A DNA stretch of 64,000 nt from Aurelia coerulea (GCA_039566865.1 CM076947.1:1619501-1683500), one strand, 5' to 3'; positions 1 to 11,727 are shown, counted from the first letter of the stretch. The notes: generated from the letters alone by a model not told the origin. Translations and numbers: made by a program.

Positions 1-1346
1 CTGTTTGCAACAGCATTTGGTGTCAAATACTGTTTGCAGATACAGGGATGCTCTTTGCCACTCTCTGTGCATCTACTTTTTGGACAAAATTTGCATTTTC
101 TTGTGCCATTTTTGGATTTGGTGTGGATTGCTTTAGGGTGGTTACATATGTTGCAATGGGAAATATTTACCATTGGATGGTTATCCTTCTGACTCTGTCA
201 ACTTGGGTGAAATTTGATATCTTGCTCTTGAAATTATTTATTTTTCCAGAACTTCTCCATCACTTGCCCCCTTTGACTGGCACGGATTGTCCTTCATTTC
301 CTTCATCATGATCATCATCTACTTCTTGGTCTGTAGATTCTGGGTGACTGCTTTCAACTCCATGCATTATTTTTTGTAACAGCTCATCAATTTTCGTTTT
401 CTAATGGCTTTTGCAGATCAGGCATATACCCGACAGGCAGTTTGTATGGTAGGCATGTGAACAACCTCTTAATTTAACCACATTTTACGGGTTTAGGCTG
501 TGCATCCAACCTGGCCAGTCACACTTTACTGATGAATCTTGGTTCCTGTCTGTGTGAAACCCCAATGGGAGCATTTGTGGGTCCACTAGTTTCACAGGAT
601 TTAGGAATTACGGTATCTCAGATGAAGTTTCTGGATCATTGATATCACAAAAAACATCAGCTAGAACATCTGCTGCTTTAATTCTCAAGCTATGGAGTTG
701 AGCTTGAGAAAATCGGAACTTTTTGGGGGTGAGAAGCAATGTTGGGTTGTTTTAGGAGAAAATATTTCCTTGGCTTTCCTGGTGGGTTGTTGTGTACTGT
801 TTTATGTAGTGAGATGTTGTTATCAGCTCAAAGGGACAACTGTCTATTGTGTGGGGGTGTCTGATCCTGTTTTGCAAGTGTTTCAAGGTTACAGGTAGTT
901 CTCCTCTGGGTAAGTGAAGTAGAGCGTTGCTTCCCAACGTGCATATCAATGTTCTTGAAATACCACCAAGAAACATTTCAAACTCCCTTCCATTTTTCTT
1001 TACTCCAGGTTTAGACAAGCTCTTTAACTGTTGAAGGATTTGCAAGTACACTTTCCACATATTTTCTGAACTCCAAATTCTGCATTGTGGTCAACTTCCC
1101 CTCTTCTTCGGCATTAACGATGGTATATGAAAGGTATTTTTGGAGATCTTTTACTTTTGCAAACGGCTGCTGTTTTAACTCCTGGTCTCATGCTGCTTCA
1201 ATGCAATCATACCAACTTCTATATTTTCTGTCGACACAGGCTCTGTCCGCAATGCCTCTACATTTCTCACTTTCCATTTGAAAGCAATAAATGTTGCAGC
1301 CTTTCTCGTTTAGAAACGTCCGCATCATTCTCATTTCCGAATTCGA
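1..1346. other. No supported gene
   Basis: AT-rich sequence with only short frames on both strands and no recognisable domain, splice-consistent coding block or repeat boundary. I see nothing I can name here. Confidence 0.5.
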
Positions 1347-1715
1347 TGTGTATGTATGTATGTATGTAAAATTTCGCCATCAAAATAAAAATGAAAAATA
1401 ACAGATTCAGAAAAAAAGCTCTAATTACAATATTTACAAGTTTGAAAAATTACAGGCAAAAGTTACATATCTAATTTAAAATCTAATTTAATAAAAACAC
1501 CCCATGGTTAAAGATGGCAGGGATAGCATTAAAAGGTCAATGCGACCTTGTTTCCATAATGGTCCCTCCAGGAGTGCCCTTTGAAATTAAGAAAAGGAAA
1601 AATTAGCGAGATAAACAGAGAAAGTTTTCATGAAAAACAGAAATTCATCTAGACTTGAAATAAAGCCTTTCTTAAGGATGATAAGTAAGCATGTCTGTAG
1701 GCTGTTTTTAGATTT
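1347..1715 (-). repeat. 3' tail of a LINE (minus strand)
   Basis: Non-coding tail directly downstream, on the minus strand, of the reverse-transcriptase relic at 1716-2515. It ends in a short (TATG)n microsatellite at 1347-1367, a common LINE 3' terminus. On the minus strand it contains the blocks AGGGACCATTATGGAAACAA and CCCTGCCAT followed by GGGGTGTTTTTA. The same blocks occur in the same order on the plus strand at 10476-10534, so this is a dispersed repeat family. Confidence 0.6.
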
Positions 1716-2515
1716 CTAATAATATATGTAGGGGCTATCATCAAGACTTTGGAGATTTTTAAAGAATTGATCTTTGATTTTATGTTTGAAACTATTGTTG
1801 TTTGTTGCAGATTTTAGTTCTGAGGGTAAACTGTTCCATATTCTAGGTCCTAAATATGAGAGACCATTTTGTCCTGTGTTGCTTTTTCGGAAAGGTTGAA
1901 TTAGTTTGTTTTTAGATCTTCGAGTTACTCGGCTCTGGCCAACTGGTAAGAACATCTCTGACATATATGATGGGGCTGCATTATCAAAAAAATTAAAAAC
2001 CTTTGCAGCAGTGCATTGCTCAAACCTTTCTTTAGTGGGGAGCCAGTTTACAGTTTTGAATTCTTTTACTCCTATATGTGCTCTGTTACTCAGATTCAAG
2101 CAGAATCTGATACATTTATTTTGAGCCGTCTGAATTTTTTTAGTTAATCTTTTATTCAACATTGGAAGCCAAGCGCTGCATGCAAAGTCAAAGTGGGGTT
2201 GAATTAGTGCATTTGCCAGTAATCTTCGAAGGGAAAGGTCAAGAAAATTTTGCTTTCTGTAAAGGAATCTGAGCCTGCCATTGATTTTACCAAGGGTCCT
2301 GGTTGCCATTGACTCGCCAGACAGGTCCCCATCAAGGACACAGCCAAGGTATGTGACTGATGTGTGTTGTTTGATCTTAATGTCACTTCTTCTAATGTCT
2401 AGTTTTTTACTGCCGGTTCGTTTATTTTTCCTACCAAAAAGTATCGATTTTGTTTTATCCTCCCCAAAATGTATGCTTAGTTTGTTGTCAACAAACCAAT
2501 CGCAGAGGGAATTAA
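1716..2515 (-). pseudogene. LINE reverse transcriptase, C-terminal fragment
   Basis: An open frame of about 265 codons without a proper start, reading from about 2515 down to the stop at 1716. It carries hallmarks of the thumb and C-terminal part of non-LTR reverse transcriptases: a T-Y-L-G-C-V-L-D block near 2340-2365, then R-R-L-L-A-N-A-L-I-x-P-H-F-D-F-A, and a terminal L-G-P-R-I-W-N-S-L-P block followed by a basic helix. The palm domain with the FADD box and any endonuclease are missing, so it is a 5'-truncated copy. The frame itself is intact, which suggests modest age. The LINE clade is not decided here (CR1/Rex-like C-termini look similar). Confidence 0.75.
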
Positions 2516-2550
2516 AATTTCTGTTCAGTTGTTTTTATGAACAGAAATTT
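2515..2550. repeat. Short inverted repeat at the LINE 5' truncation point
   Basis: Arms AAATTTCTGTTCA (2515-2527) and TGAACAGAAATTT (2538-2550) form a perfect 13-bp stem with a 10-nt loop. The block ATTTCTGTTCAG recurs about 50 bp downstream, near 2571-2583. It lies exactly where the LINE frame ends, so it probably records the 5' junction of that insertion. No terminator role is implied. Confidence 0.5.
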
Positions 2551-3419
2551 TATAAATTATTTATAAATTATATTTCTGTTCAGATAGGTCGGCAGTCTCT
2601 TCCGGCGATAGCTTTTCGAGAATTTGCATCCCGGCTGCACTTGCTGCATGTTGCATTAATTCAGGATATTGTCTGGATCATGTTGTTGATATTGGCAGAA
2701 TATCTTCATCTTTGTGGATTTCGCCTACCTTTTCAAACTTACCTTTTGCAGTGAATGGTAAACTATTTTTAGCTTTTCTACTGTTAGCTCAGGTGATTCA
2801 CTTTAAGGGGATCAGTTGGATCAGATTGGGGGAGGTGTTGGACACATAAGCAAGCAACACTTACTAGGACAGGCACACAGTCGATATCCTATGTCTTGGC
2901 GATAAAGAACTCCGGTATGTGTCACACTAATTGACACATTGAATTGTTGAATTGTAAATTGTTCAAATTGATTTTTTCCAGAATTGTTCCTTGCGACGAC
3001 ATGTCTTTCCAAGTTAGGTAAAATACCTCCTTACCCTCGGTTTCGCTGAAAGGGAAATCATTGAATTCAGGTCTATCTTCAGATGTCAAGTGAAAATGTT
3101 CACGAATAAAGTCAATGCAAGAGTCCTGTCCTCGGTGAAAGTTCATTTGAAAGGATTGTTGTGTAACAAATCATTTTGAGTTTTCTTAGATATTTTATCA
3201 GATAAATATATAATTTGCGGAAAATCTTTTGCAAATTTTGGTCTTTCAACGCTAAAAAATGGGAAAATTTCTTCCCACAAAAGTTTCTGTCCTTAAAGTG
3301 GTACTGATATTTCCATACTCACCCATTTCCCATTTCATTTGTTTCACTTTCGTCCCTTTCCTCCTTGCTCTCTTTTTGGGCAACTTTCAAGAGAAATCTA
3401 TACCCCGCCATAGTGGACA
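2551..3419. other. No supported gene
   Basis: AT-rich sequence with short frames only. I find no domain, splice-consistent exon or repeat ends. Confidence 0.4.
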
Positions 3420-3745
3420 AAAGTGCAAACAATAAATAAAGGGTCTAAATCTGAAGTGTCTGTCTTATCTTGTTCATGTATATTGTCTATAGTTCAAGTA
3501 TTGTGTATAATTTCTCAAATAACACATGTATTTTTCACATATGATGTGTATCTTTCAAATAGAAGGTCTCTTTCCCACATATTTTACGAAGCTTTCATAT
3601 TCATGGTCTCTTTCTCGCATATAAAGTGTACTTCTCAAATATAGTGCACAGTTCTAAATACATGGTCTCTTTCTCAAATACGATACAGGGTTTTCATATA
3701 TAAGGTCTCTTTCTCAAATGTAAGGTCTATTTTCCAATTATAAGG
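3420..3745 (+). repeat. Degenerate tandem repeat (GGTCTCTTTCTCAAAT-like)
   Basis: Irregular repetition of a ~30-bp unit around GGTCTCTTTCTCAAAT and CATATATAAGGTCT. Many substitutions indicate an old minisatellite. It abuts the left end of the 10 kb HECT/integrase unit. Confidence 0.6.
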
Positions 3746-3753
3746 TGACTGCG

Positions 3754-3788
3754 CAAGATGATTGCGCACTAGCAAATTTTGGCGCCAA
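3754..3788 (+). repeat. Left terminal inverted repeat of the HECT/integrase unit
   Basis: 35 bp, identical to the reverse complement of 13771-13805. It starts CAAGATGATTGCGCACTAGC and ends TTTTGGCGCCAA. GGCGCC and TGCGCA are internal palindromes that could be transposase contacts (inference). Confidence 0.9.
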
Positions 3789-3855
3789 ATCAATCAACCA
3801 ACTCAAATTTGAGAAAACAATAGGCCAACGTGGTGTGGAAGGAAAAGTCAGGACG

Positions 3856-4517
3856 ATGGCTGGCCGAGGAATCGACCAGTTAGTGCATGGAATTATAAAT
3901 CATCATGAATTTCGAGAATGCCTGCATGCAGCAGTTACTAGCAACTCACAACATGAAACTCAAGGTTCAGATGAACCTGGCAGTGTGGCGATGTCAAGCA
4001 CCAATCTGCCTACTAGGCCTGGGCAAGGACCTTCTTCTAGGTCTGGACCTACTAGCACTACTAGTAGGCCTACAGATGTTTCACAGAGATCAAGAGCAAC
4101 TCACTCGAATGCTAACGAGGAACTTTTGAGCCTGTTTCGCAGAGGAGGCTCATCTTCTCAGTCGAGGAATCCTCCACGTTTTGTCCGTGGTATTAATCAT
4201 CCCAGACCTGTGGCTTACAGACGCACACAATCTTCATCCTCAACAGCATCGAGCAGCAGGGGCTCAATTCCTTCGAAGAACGGCCAGAACAAGAGGCTAT
4301 CAGAAAAGCAACGATTTATTCTGAAAGAAGTCGTCCTTATTCCGGATCCAGAAGAACGGTCAATCATAAGGGCAAGCAGAAGAGCAGAGTTAATGTCAAA
4401 GGGCTATGTTAGAAATGATGTTGAGATCGACAAGGGATGGAGCGAAGAAACGTTGATGGACTTTCTAGTTGGATTATTTACAGATAAATTGGTCCAGAAT
4501 GATGATGTACCATGCAG
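3856..4517 (+). CDS. HECT gene exon 1: Ser-rich N-terminal region
   Basis: About 220 codons from ATG 3856, the first in-frame methionine after the terminal repeat; the frame is open upstream but lacks ATG. Residues ~25-140 are rich in Ser, Thr, Arg and Pro and probably disordered. The C-terminal part contains K-E-V-V-L-I-P-D-P, then R-R-A-E-L-M-S-K-G-Y-V and a W-S-E-E-T-L-M-D-F-L helix. That order resembles the region before the HECT domain in G2E3-like proteins (I-x-L-V-P-D-P, then a conserved W…E helix). The donor at 4518 (CAG|gtatag) is preferred over read-through to the stop near 4545 because the phase then matches exon 2. Confidence 0.65.
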
Positions 4518-5204
4518 GTATAGTAAGCTTAAACCATACTATTGAAACCTGCTATGAATTTCTTTAGATATTTAGGTTAAAATGGGCAAGCTTGGGGGTA
4601 AAATAGATAGGGCAAAATTGTGAAGGAATTTTGATAATAATTGTCAGATGCAGATTTCCTCCAACTATATCAACATCTGTTAGAGATTTCCTGCAACTAC
4701 CATCATTGCAGCACTATATTTTGACTAAATAATCCATGAACTACCATTTATCAGCCATCAACATGAGTATGACCCATTTGCCTATGTGCAGAGTATGACA
4801 CTTGCACACCAGATATTTCAATTGGCTATTTATTATAAACAATAGAGAATAAAATAAATTTCTCCTTGCACACCGGAGATCTCGTCGAAAAATGCCATCA
4901 TACTCTGCAGACTGGTCCATTCGACACCCAGGCTACCCCTTTCACCCCTGCAGAGACCCTATATTTGCATCAATGTTATAAGAAACTTCGCTAATTTAAG
5001 TTGATTTTAGGTTAATGCAGGTTGATTTTTTGGTTGTAAAGTTTTGGCAAAAAGTTTTTAGGGTCAATTTTTATACCAGAATTTTGTGTGTGCTCCTTTG
5101 AGATTTCAGTCTCTCTCCAATGTTGACGTTCTGCTGCTTGCAACTTTGATGTTCTTCTGCTGCTGCTTGAGCCAGAGGCCTAAAACTTTTTTTCCTTATA
5201 TTCT

Positions 5205-5260
5205 AAACCAATCTGATGACACTAAGTACCTTGGTGTCATACTGGACACTCAAACAAAAG
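5205..5260 (+). pseudogene. Tiny LINE reverse transcriptase relic
   Basis: In intron 1 a short plus-strand frame reads D-D-T-K-Y-L-G-V-I-L-D, matching the K-Y-L-G-V-x-L-D thumb motif of non-LTR reverse transcriptases. The relic is too short to classify. Confidence 0.4.
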
Positions 5261-5410
5261 CTAGAAATGAGGTTTCATCCCAAGGCAGACTTTAAAGTAA
5301 AGGCACTCTTCAACATGACCACAAAGTATCAAAATCAGGAAATCTTAGTTGAAATAATCACTTAAGGTTTGAAAGTGTCTTTGCAACAGAGGCTTTTCTT
5401 CATTTTCTAG

Positions 5411-5591
5411 ATTAAAGATACTGTTGGGTCTTGGCTCATCTATTCAAGAACCTTGCCTTCAGGCTGGGCAAACACTAAATGGCTCTCGTATTAGTCGCCT
5501 CTTTGCCCAGAAGATTATGTGGCTCAAACCGAATGAGGAGACAGTATTGGTTGATGCCCCAGAACCTGAAGTCATCAATCTTGAAGAAAAG
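5411..5591 (+). CDS. HECT gene exon 2
   Basis: 181 nt flanked by a polypyrimidine tract with TTTTCTAG| and by AAG|GTCTGT. It opens with one base completing the split codon from exon 1, then encodes 60 residues including L-L-G-L-G-S-S-I, I-S-R-L-F-A-Q-K-I-M-W-L and a terminal acidic stretch ending E-E-K. No domain is recognised. The exon call rests on splice signals and phase agreement on both sides. Confidence 0.6.
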
Positions 5592-5839
5592 GTCTGTAAT
5601 ATCGATCTACATATGCCTAAAATGTATGTGGGCAAAAAAAGGGGGGGGCTGTTATGTTTCGCAGTTTATTGATTTGGCACTATTTCAATGTTGGTTTTCC
5701 AACAAATTTCCTTCACCTGTCTTTGAAAACCTATCTGTTTTCACTACCAGTAAATAGGTGGGATGGTATTACCTTGTTTTACAGTTTAATAAGGAACCCA
5801 TATCATCAAAAGTCCGTATCAAAAGTCCTCTCTTTTTTC

Positions 5840-6110
5840 CTATTTGCAGATGATACCAACATTTATTACGAATCTGACAACATTACCAAACTCAAGAAAA
5901 AAATCAATAAAGAACTGCTAAAAGTAAAGTCTTGGCTTGAAATCAACAAACTAGCTCTGAATATTGAAAAAACCAATTTTGTTGTATTCCATTCACCAAG
6001 AAAGAAATTGCTTGAACAGATTGATATTAAATTTGGTAAAAAGCCTGTGACTAGATCTAGGTATGTTAAATACCTAGGTATGAAACTGAAACTGAAACCA
6101 TATCATTAGA
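5840..6110 (+). pseudogene. LINE reverse transcriptase fragment with FADD box
   Basis: In intron 2 of the HECT gene a plus-strand frame reads F-L-F-A-D-D-T-N-I-Y, then helices with W-L-x-I-N-K-L-A-L-N-x-E-K-T-N-F-V-V-F, then R-Y-V-K-Y-L-G-M. These are palm motif C (F-A-D-D) and the following thumb motifs of non-LTR reverse transcriptases. It is truncated at both ends and finishes in a GAAACTGAAACTGAAACC microsatellite at about 6079-6096. A similar tail is present at 45583-45603. Confidence 0.75.
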
Positions 6111-7449
6111 AGCTGTGCTGTAGTAGCCCCTACCAGAAAAATAAGAGGCTCTCATGTTAGAAGCAATGAGGTCCTCAATAAATTATGATAAATTATGAAA
6201 TTGAATTTTAAAGAACTTAAGAAATTCTACAAGAAGTCTATGATAAAGAAGGGTTCACGGTCACAAAACTGTACTACACAATGCATGACCAATTTTCCTG
6301 CACATTTCTCTTGAAGCATTGTGTTATGACTCCATCCCAGATTTAGCCAAGATTGAGAACACATTGCACCTGCTCAATCCTAAATAGACCCCAGGTTAGA
6401 ATGCTACAGAAACAAATACAAAGCTGTATTAAGCTTTGACTTTGAATGAAGAACACCACTAGCTGTCATAACCCACCCACAAGCCACTGAGAGACAAACT
6501 GAATTTTGTTCTTTAAGATCCAACTGAAATATGATGCACATTTTATTGCAGTGGGTTGGCAATGGTTCAATGTAATAATAATCAGGGGCTTGGAAAAATT
6601 GAGAATAGTCGTTTTTTGTTTTCTTAGTTAAAGATGTATCTTTTTTATATTAGTCATGTTACTAATACATTGTACTTAGTGATGTTACTGATTCTTGCAT
6701 GCGGGTCAGACAAACAAAGGAGAATAAAGTTAATAAATACAGTAAATACATTTGCTTAGCAGGGATTATTTAAAAATTATGTTCACTATCATTTCTATTT
6801 TTCAAAAATTAATAAAAGGGGGGGGGGGTTGGAATAAAAATGAGGGGGGGTGGAAAATTAATAAGCAGGGGGACGATTATTCGGTACTTGAGAGTACATG
6901 CCTTGTGCACATTAATTGGCTTTATTGTCAAAGAATTTTCAAGAGTTATTTGTTATCAGAATGTGAAAAATTCTTGAAAATATTTAAGAATTCTTGTCAT
7001 GTTTCTGTAATGTGAGCAAGGCCTGTACACCTGTTGGGAGATCTTATAGTTAGTCACACCCTATAAATACTTTAATGAGCTTTTAGTAGTACTCGGGTAC
7101 ACCTTTTATTTCATTTTTAATGTGCTCCTTTGAAATTGTGTGCTCTGGTAGACTCTTTGTCTCATCTCTGATTGAAATGTGAATGAAGGCTTTTCAATCT
7201 TCTTGTGGCCTGATCCAAATGTTCACACAAGACCTTTTTGGGATTGGATCCAAAGGGGGGTGATTTTTGAAAGTGGATCCAATCCTGATGTAAATGTTAA
7301 AAAAGCTTATTGATGGTAATTTTCCTCAACGCCAATATAGCAATTTTGATTTTTGGTAAACTACTTCTATGATGCACCAAAGGGAAAAATAAATTGGTTT
7401 TTCATCAGTGTTGTTCCTTTTTTTAACAAGATATCTTTCCTTTGCAAAG
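6111..7449. other. Intron 2 remainder of the HECT gene
   Basis: AT-rich intronic sequence. It contains G-runs (6819-6855) and a short self-complementary block near 7205-7300 built on GGATCC and GGATTGG. No coding block is supported. Confidence 0.4.
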
Positions 7450-8423
7450 GATTCAAGTACAGAAGCAGCATGCAATGTAAAAACACAGCTTGAGGATTAC
7501 TTCCCCCCAGCTTTTACTGGAGATACAGATTCAAAACCATCAACTTCAATGGAAATGTCTTTTGTCAAAAAAGTTGAAAAAGTTGTTGGAAATGGTTAGT
7601 GAAGATATTGCGAAGGAAGATGTCATAAAAGCACTAATGGAAAACCAGGAAAATATTCAGTTGGCAGCCAATGAGCTTTTGGTTGCTGCAGCGCCAAGAG
7701 AAGAACATTGTGATAATGTAGCTGAATTAGTACAGAAGAAAAATGAGTACAAAATGATGCAAGTGAATGATGATCTGAGATTGGTGGTTAATAGAGATGA
7801 AATTTGGAAATGTGCTCTTACATTCTACAAGACAGCACAGGTAAATCCCCAGAGACTTAAATTGAACCTTCAGATAGAATTTGAAGGCTCTGGTGAATTG
7901 GGGCTTGATGGTGGAGCACTCCGTGCAGAGTTCTTCCAGTTGCTTTTTAAAGAGGTAAACTGGAGGCTGTTTGAAGGAGAAGAAAATGCAAGAATACCCC
8001 GCAAAGGCTGTGATAACTTAGCCTTGTTCAAGCTCGTTGGTAACATGATGAGTCATGCAGTCATGTTAAAGTGCCCAAGTTTGCCTCCATTTCCAGAATG
8101 GTTGTATGATGTTCTCACCTCTGGTGATCCAAGCTCGGCCATAGATAAAGTTACAATGCAGCATATTCCTATAAATGCTGCAAATGAGAATCTTTTAAGC
8201 CTCATTTCTAGCTTAGATGCTGCTTCAGACGACAAAGAAATAGACAACATTCTGGAAAATGATGTGAAACTGGAGGTTGTAAATCAGTCACTGTGGCCTA
8301 TTGAGAGGGTAATCAACATTAAGTCAAAGCATAGCCTAATCCATCAGCTCATTGTACATGAGGTCATTTTCCAACGAATGCCCCAGATTATTTCCATTTG
8401 TGATGGTTTGAAGGCACTTGATG
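7450..8423 (+). CDS. HECT gene exon 3, 5' part: UBA-like segment and HECT N-lobe
   Basis: It begins after TTTGCAAAG| in the frame D-S-S-T-E-A and shifts to the +1 frame between about 7575 and 7600, in a run of GTTGAAAAAGTTG near-repeats. After the shift, a UBA-like helix set (D-V-I-K-A-L-M-E-N, then A-A-N-E-L-L) precedes the HECT N-lobe. That lobe contains L-N-L-Q-I-E-F-E-G-S-G-E-L-G-L-D-G-G-A-L-R-A-E-F-F, the diagnostic F-x-G-E-x-G-x-D-x-G-G-x-x-R-E-F-F block of HECT domains. The frame runs into the inserted element at 8424 and is lost there. Confidence 0.8.
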
Positions 8424-9300
8424 CGGCTTCTGTAAAATGTGGGTCCGCAGGTCCGATAAAATGCGGGTCCCACTCCAAAATTGGTGGCGGGTCTCGTTGT
8501 GTAAGGCGCGCTACAGCGGTCGACGGGTCTTGCGAGGCTTACGCCCACTTCCTTTTTTCATCCTCGAATACTTGCGTTCAACCTAGCCTTTGTTCCAGAC
8601 TCCAGAAAAAATCGATAAAAAAGCCTAATGAATATGCTGCAAAGATTTTCATCAAACTATGTCTTTGTTTATTCCCAATCAAATTAAGCAAGTTATAAAG
8701 CAAAACGAGCAAGCAGAAGTACCCTTCGGATTCCTAGAAAAAATAAACAAGTTTTCCAATGCTCAGCATTACGATAATTTGGTGATCTTCTCTGTGTCAA
8801 AATCTTAAAGGCCATTTTTTTCGTTATTTCACTATATCGCTATTTCGTTATTTTGCTATTTCGTTATTTCATTTTTTCGTTGAATACCGTGCAGATGCTA
8901 TTCATTGTTAGCCGTGTAAAAAGTATCAAACGATACACTGGGACTTCCCCATGTGAAGGGATCCCCTCCAAAGTACAAAGTTCTCCCATATTTGTATTGG
9001 AATTGAAATTCTTTGCAAGCTATGACTCAGGATCTTTTCATTGATCAGGTACGATTTCACAATGTATTCTTCTCTTTGTGACCTTTGTGACGATGCGTCA
9101 CCATTCAATCCCATCGATATGGGTTTCACTTGATGAATTGCAGCGCTGATGAATTGCTCTGGGCTCTATCGCTTCGTTCTGAACAAAGGGCTCCTTGCCG
9201 CATACAGCGGCCGTTTGTATGTGGCCGTGGGACCTACATTCAAAGAGACCCGCAGACCCGCATTTTATCGGACCTGCGGACCCGCATTTTACAGAAGCCG
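8424..9300. mobile_element. 877-bp MULE-like non-autonomous element inside the HECT exon
   Basis: Flanked by a perfect 9-bp direct repeat CACTTGATG (8415-8423 and 9301-9309). The ends are 46-bp inverted repeats starting CGGCTTCTGTAAAATG, with one mismatch by eye (8424-8469 and 9255-9300). Each terminal repeat contains AAAATGYGGGTCCG-type subrepeats. A 9-bp target duplication with long TIRs fits Mutator-like elements; an 8-bp reading would point to hAT. It encodes no recognisable transposase. Removing it with one duplication copy restores the HECT frame. Confidence 0.85.
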
Positions 9301-9309
9301 CACTTGATG

Positions 9310-9749
9310 TGTTAGACATGATCCTCAAGCACTCTGATCTTTGTCGCACATTTTTTGTTGTTGAAGACACAGCCCTAACACCAGAATCATTCCTTGCTAA
9401 ACTCGCTCCTCAAGCAAAAGTTGAACAGTCTGATCCAGTGAAAAAGATGGCACAAGAGTGGTTCTTTAAATATGTCAATGAAAAAGGCTCAGAAGTTTGC
9501 ATAGATTTCAGCGAAGGTAGACTAGTTGAGCTGTTCAAGTTCTGCACAGGTCATGCAGCACCATCACCCTTAATTCCTATTGAAATTGATCTGAGGTATT
9601 TAGAGGATGACGAGGCAAAAGTCCTGCCTGAAGCCATTGCATGCTTGTGCACACTATGTATCCCTACTGTACATGCGAGCTACAATAGCTTCATCCGTTA
9701 CATGGACACAGCTTTGAAGTTTGGGGCAAATGGATTTGGAAATTATTAA
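9310..9749 (+). CDS. HECT gene exon 3, 3' part: HECT C-lobe
   Basis: It resumes right after the second copy of the 9-bp duplication, in the same frame as the 5' part once one copy is removed. It encodes the rest of the HECT domain, ending L-P-E-A-I-A-C-L-C-T-L-C-I-P-T, then G-A-N-G-F-G-N-Y at the stop. HECT C-lobes carry the catalytic cysteine in an L-P-x-A-x-T-C context. The Cys codon at 9642-9644 is the best candidate, although Thr is replaced by Ala. Confidence 0.8.
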
Positions 9750-10475
9750 TAGCTGCTGGAATCGGAAGGATGACATTCTGCTTGTTATGTGTTGTTTGAA
9801 ATAACTAAAGACAGATTGTGAACAATGGAAGGTGACATTTTTGCTTGTTATGTTTTGTTTGAAATAATTAAAGTCAGAGATAATTTATTTTCCAGTTAGA
9901 GTCACTTTCCAAAAGAAATTGTGTTCCTTGTGGGGACCAGAGATATCTTAAGTATTCTATGGTAAAAGGCTATGCAATTCAAAGGATAATGGTATGACCC
10001 ATGAATCCAGAAAAAATTGTGAAAAGTATACCATAAATTTGGAACTGAGTCAAGATTATACCCATAATGCAGATCAAATCATTGAAAAGTACCCTAAAAT
10101 GGCACTTCCCCACACAAGTTAAGTCCAAGTTAAGTCATACTGTTACCCGATACCATTGAGTGCTTGTTTAAAAAAATGGTGCCCATACATATAAGGCTGG
10201 AAACATTGTCGCCGATACTTATATCACAGTTAAGTGCACAGGGTGTGAATCATAGTTGATACATTGAACTGTTTAATACTAATGATAGTTCTCCTTTAAT
10301 TACTCACAGGGTCGACAACAATTGTTTTGTTACAGTTTCCCCTGATAACCATTTAAGTGGCAACCCCCTCCAGTTCAGGTATGGTTTGAACTTAACACTT
10401 TGTAATATTTTCTTATTTGCAGGGGGGATCTGTTACCATGGCATTGTACACTTTTCATTGGTACGCTCAGCTCTC
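9750..10475 (+). repeat. 3' flank of the HECT gene with imperfect tandem duplication
   Basis: 9763-9890 contains two imperfect copies of a ~65-bp unit (…GACATT…GCTTGTTATG…TTGTTTGAAATAA). The rest is AT-rich with no coding signal. Confidence 0.45.
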
Positions 10476-10534
10476 AGGGACCATTATGGAAACAAGGTCC
10501 CTGCCATTTTAAACTGGGGGTGTTTTTAGATTAA
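10476..10534 (+). repeat. Fragment of the LINE tail family seen at 1347-1715
   Basis: Carries AGGGACCATTATGGAAACAA followed by CCCTGCCAT and GGGGTGTTTTTAG, the same blocks in the same order as the reverse complement of about 1500-1580. It is a truncated dispersed copy without coding sequence. Confidence 0.55.
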
Positions 10535-11727
10535 ATTTTTAACTGTTATATTATATTGTACACCTGTAGTTAGACTTTTTTTTCTCCTAAATTCATGTTG
10601 CATTTAATTTGGAATTTCGTATGGCTAGATTTTACAAACATGCATACATAGCTGCCTGATATGTCTCCCTCTAGCACAAGTACTCTCGAACCTGCACCTG
10701 TTCATGACCCTATCAATTGATTTTCATTAAGTTTCACCAGATTAAGTTGGAACATGAAGTAAATCAATAGAGATATAGCAATCTGGTCTAAACATAGGAC
10801 ATGCTCAAATTATGTTCCTATTGTTTTCATCGACCAAGAACATCAAACACAGTAGGCTATATTAAGATTGCCCCAGATCTCCATGATTTTAACCCCATTC
10901 CACTAACTGAGTCCCCTTTGTTTATTAGACAGCTGAGAGTAGATATTTCGATTTGCGACCAATCAATGCATCCAAAAACTAAGTCCCAGGGGGTCACTTG
11001 CACTTATACATATGCATCCGCAATGTTCAAAATTAACACAAAAGTATCCTTTGACATTTTACTGATCCAGAAGTATCAGCTAAACATTTTTGATGGGACC
11101 CGAATATATCAAATAAAAATCTAGCAACTGATCATATAAGCATGTAGTTCTCTCGAACAATCACCCAACTTAGAATGTTCCTTTCTTGAAACCTCTCTTG
11201 GAGACCCACACTTATAAAAACCTGTATTTTGTAAATAACCCACAAGTATCGAAAAGAAATATTTTTCAAATAAGGTACCCAAAAGTACCAGATCACAACT
11301 TCTTATCCAAAATTATCGGATGAACCAAACCATCTCGTTAAGTTCAAGTGACCCCTCCCCCTGGGAAGTAAGTATAGAGTTGAGACGTTTTTGGTGACAG
11401 AATTAACATATCGCAGAATAATGCCAAGTCTCAATCAAAAAAACTGAATGAGTGAAGAAAATGTATGTTAGTTGCTCTTTGCAAAGTTTAAATTTATGTT
11501 GCTATAATTCTCAATGGACTAAGCATCTAGGGCCTCTAGTACCAAACTAAGTTCTTTCAAGCGATACCTTGTAGTTCCATTATTTTGCATATCAATAACA
11601 GGTTTTATGGCAAAAAGCAGCTTTTGTTTACATGTTTGTTGTCATTGTACTGTGAGGACTCGAAAATGTTTTGAAGTGTTTTCGCTGAAATGATAACATA
11701 CTCGATGATGTAAAATACACTAGTGTG
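10535..11727. other. Spacer between the convergent genes of the 10 kb unit
   Basis: AT-rich, with short frames only. I see no coding block, inverted repeat or satellite. Confidence 0.4.

Larger units (their letters stand above)
3856..9749 (+). pseudogene. HECT-type E3 ubiquitin ligase gene, three exons, disrupted
   Basis: Gene model: exon 1 3856-4517 (ATG 3856), exon 2 5411-5591, exon 3 from 7450 to the stop at 9749. Junctions are CAG|gtatag, ctag|A, AAG|gtctgt and caaag|GAT. Phases agree across both introns (phase 2, then phase 0). The product would be a Ser-rich N-terminus, a UBA-like segment and a C-terminal HECT domain, similar to the multi-copy G2E3-like HECT proteins of invertebrates and fish. 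HECT ligases pass ubiquitin through a catalytic cysteine to substrates. Two lesions disable it: a 1-nt type frameshift near 7580-7600 and an 877-bp insertion at 8424-9300. Some earlier exons could be missed. The location inside the TIR-bounded unit suggests it is a transposon passenger. Confidence 0.75.

Noticed and set aside
8336..8548. Antisense frames across the HECT exon and MULE-like insertion (also 9098-9370)
   Set aside because: They cross an insertion boundary and repeat the inverted ends. Shadow frames.
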